A stretch of 64,000 bases of DNA from NCBI GenBank assembly GCA_973895155.1, contig OZ316894.1, positions 15,128,001-15,192,000 of the forward strand, read 5' to 3'. Shown piece by piece: positions 63,117-64,000 of the stretch. How positions within the stretch are numbered: position 1 is the stretch's first letter; the number at the start of each line of letters is the position of its first letter. The notes below the pieces were generated by a model. The model worked only from the letters and a program-made list of their open reading frames with translations, did not search any database and had not been told where the DNA came from. A program made the translations under genes and the position numbers. Origin of the DNA: Marsupella aquatica (taxonomy: Eukaryota > Marchantiophyta).

Positions 63117-64000
63117 TTAGTCATAAACCTCATCTTCTGAATCATCAGATATTGAACTTCTATTGGGATCGCTACTGGTCTCCCTCTCAGTAGACTCGGC
63201 AGACTCATCTAAATACTGGCTAACTATCCCCACTTCATTGTCAATAAACCTTGAACAATCCAGATATCTACGAGCTCCTCTGATTGAGCGAAGCCCTTTC
63301 GCCTCCCAGGTCAAGACCACAGGAGCGTCATCAACCTCCTTCGTCGACTTCTCAGCATAGCACGGAAGAGTGAAAGGCTTCTCTGGAGTAACCACGATGG
63401 ATTCCTCCACTTCCTTTCGAAGATAAAATCTCTCCTCAGAAAACCAATCCACCCTCCTATCACTGAAGCAACCACCGGCATCAGTTGAGGAAGAGCAACA
63501 AAATGAATAAAACAAAAGAAACCAAATTGGGAGTCCGACACCAGAAGAGGCCAAGTACTTTACTCGAGGTCGAATTTGTCTTTCTCGCTTGAAGGTCCAG
63601 CCTGTTCATCTCCTGGTATCGTGAACTCATCATCAGACCCAGCATCCTGATTACCCTTCTTTTCCTGATCTTTAATCATCTTGGACTTGCTAGAGTTCCA
63701 GAACGCTTGTTAAACCTTTCTGAGCACAGGAATGGAGAATGTCCCTGTCCTCAACACCAACAACGAACCGACCGGAGTATTCCCCTGCGGAAAATGAGCT
63801 TCCATCGCACATAGTCCAGTCAAGGACGATATCTCTCGGCTTCATGAGAAACTCCATTACGGCTTGCATGAAGCCAATTGATAGCCTTTTTGATCCAGCA
63901 ACGGCCGCTGTTGGACAGGGGACAATCTTTGGGTAATAGACGCTCAACATTGATTTATGCCTGGCATCTTCCAAAGAAGTCAAAGGAACATAAGCAGGGT
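63117..64000 (-). pseudogene. methylase-like gene M2 (partial, runs off the right edge)
   Basis: Minus-strand homologue of M1. 64000-63700 encodes TSLEDARHKSMLSVYYPK, LSIGFMQAVMEFL and DIVLDWTMCDGSSFSAGEYSGRFVVGVEDRDIL, then an acidic tail with SDDEFTIPGDEQAGPS and a stop DKFDLE* (63560-63562). A second conserved block (DRRVDWFSEERFYLRKEVE..., VLTWEAKGLRSIRGARRY) runs from about 63465 to 63117, ending EDEVYD*. It gives the uninterrupted version of the site hit by the telomere repeat in M1. The Asp/Gly-rich methylase-like motif is altered (DWTMCDGSS), so activity is unproven. A frame step near 63700 and the unclear link between the blocks keep it from being called intact. Confidence 0.5.

Overview
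The window looks like nuclear DNA of a plant, rich in repeats and poor in intact genes. The signs are Ty1/copia and Ty3/gypsy-type retrotransposons with plant-style priming sites, a LINE, GT-AG introns of about 90 bases, and interstitial blocks of the plant telomere repeat (TTTAGGG/CCCTAAA). There is no operon structure, no bacterial gene order, and no rRNA or tRNA gene that I can see. I cannot name the species. The DUF7869-type and methylase-like host or transposon genes suggest a streptophyte, possibly a non-seed plant, but that is weak inference.

Layout. Positions 1-4898 are the 5' end, on the minus strand, of a large gypsy-like element: a 4.64 kb LTR (261-4898) that itself encodes a protein of about 1,110 aa, then a primer-binding site (239-256) and the start of a gag-like ORF (191 to the window edge). 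Positions 4953-8718 are a decayed DUF7869 (DDE-transposase-like) gene. A degraded copia element with 140-bp LTRs (8762-17290, TSD GTTAC) sits just downstream and carries a 2.59 kb solo LTR (10140-12732) inside its RNase H region. Positions 19.2-25.4 kb form a mosaic: an inverted fragment, an LTR leader fragment, a telomere-repeat block, a gypsy protease fragment, and two tandem 2.5 kb copies of a second coiled-coil ORF family. Positions 25.5-29.3 kb hold a third, related ORF family split by a region with a 28-bp minisatellite. Positions 29.8-32.65 kb are a 5'-truncated LINE on the minus strand.

A methylase-like gene (33.0-34.9 kb, tail at 42668-42721) is broken by a telomere-repeat insert and by a giant solo LTR (34933-42667, TSD AGTAG) that contains a second giant solo LTR (35001-39962), which in turn contains a truncated LINE. 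A further truncated giant LTR lies at 44682-47135. It is followed by a second DUF7869-type pseudogene, a 1,507-bp nearly perfect tandem duplication (49056-52069), and a minus-strand protein kinase pseudogene (about 53.9-61.7 kb). The kinase is interrupted by a MITE-like element and by a pristine copia element (54982-60774; identical 147-bp LTRs, TSD ATAAG, uninterrupted 1,537-aa gag-pol). The right edge holds a second methylase-like gene copy on the minus strand.

The genes do not form a pathway; the window records layered mobile-element activity. The most unusual signal is the LTR-borne ORF, conserved across at least four copies and sharing its layout (a globular domain with an FGLP-type motif, a Pro/acidic linker, a long coiled coil) with two other ORF families here. 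Also notable are a proposed tRNA-Ile anticodon-arm primer for both copia elements, insertions made only of telomere repeat or LINE tail, and repeated dispersed motifs. All homology calls come from reading the sequence; no search was run.
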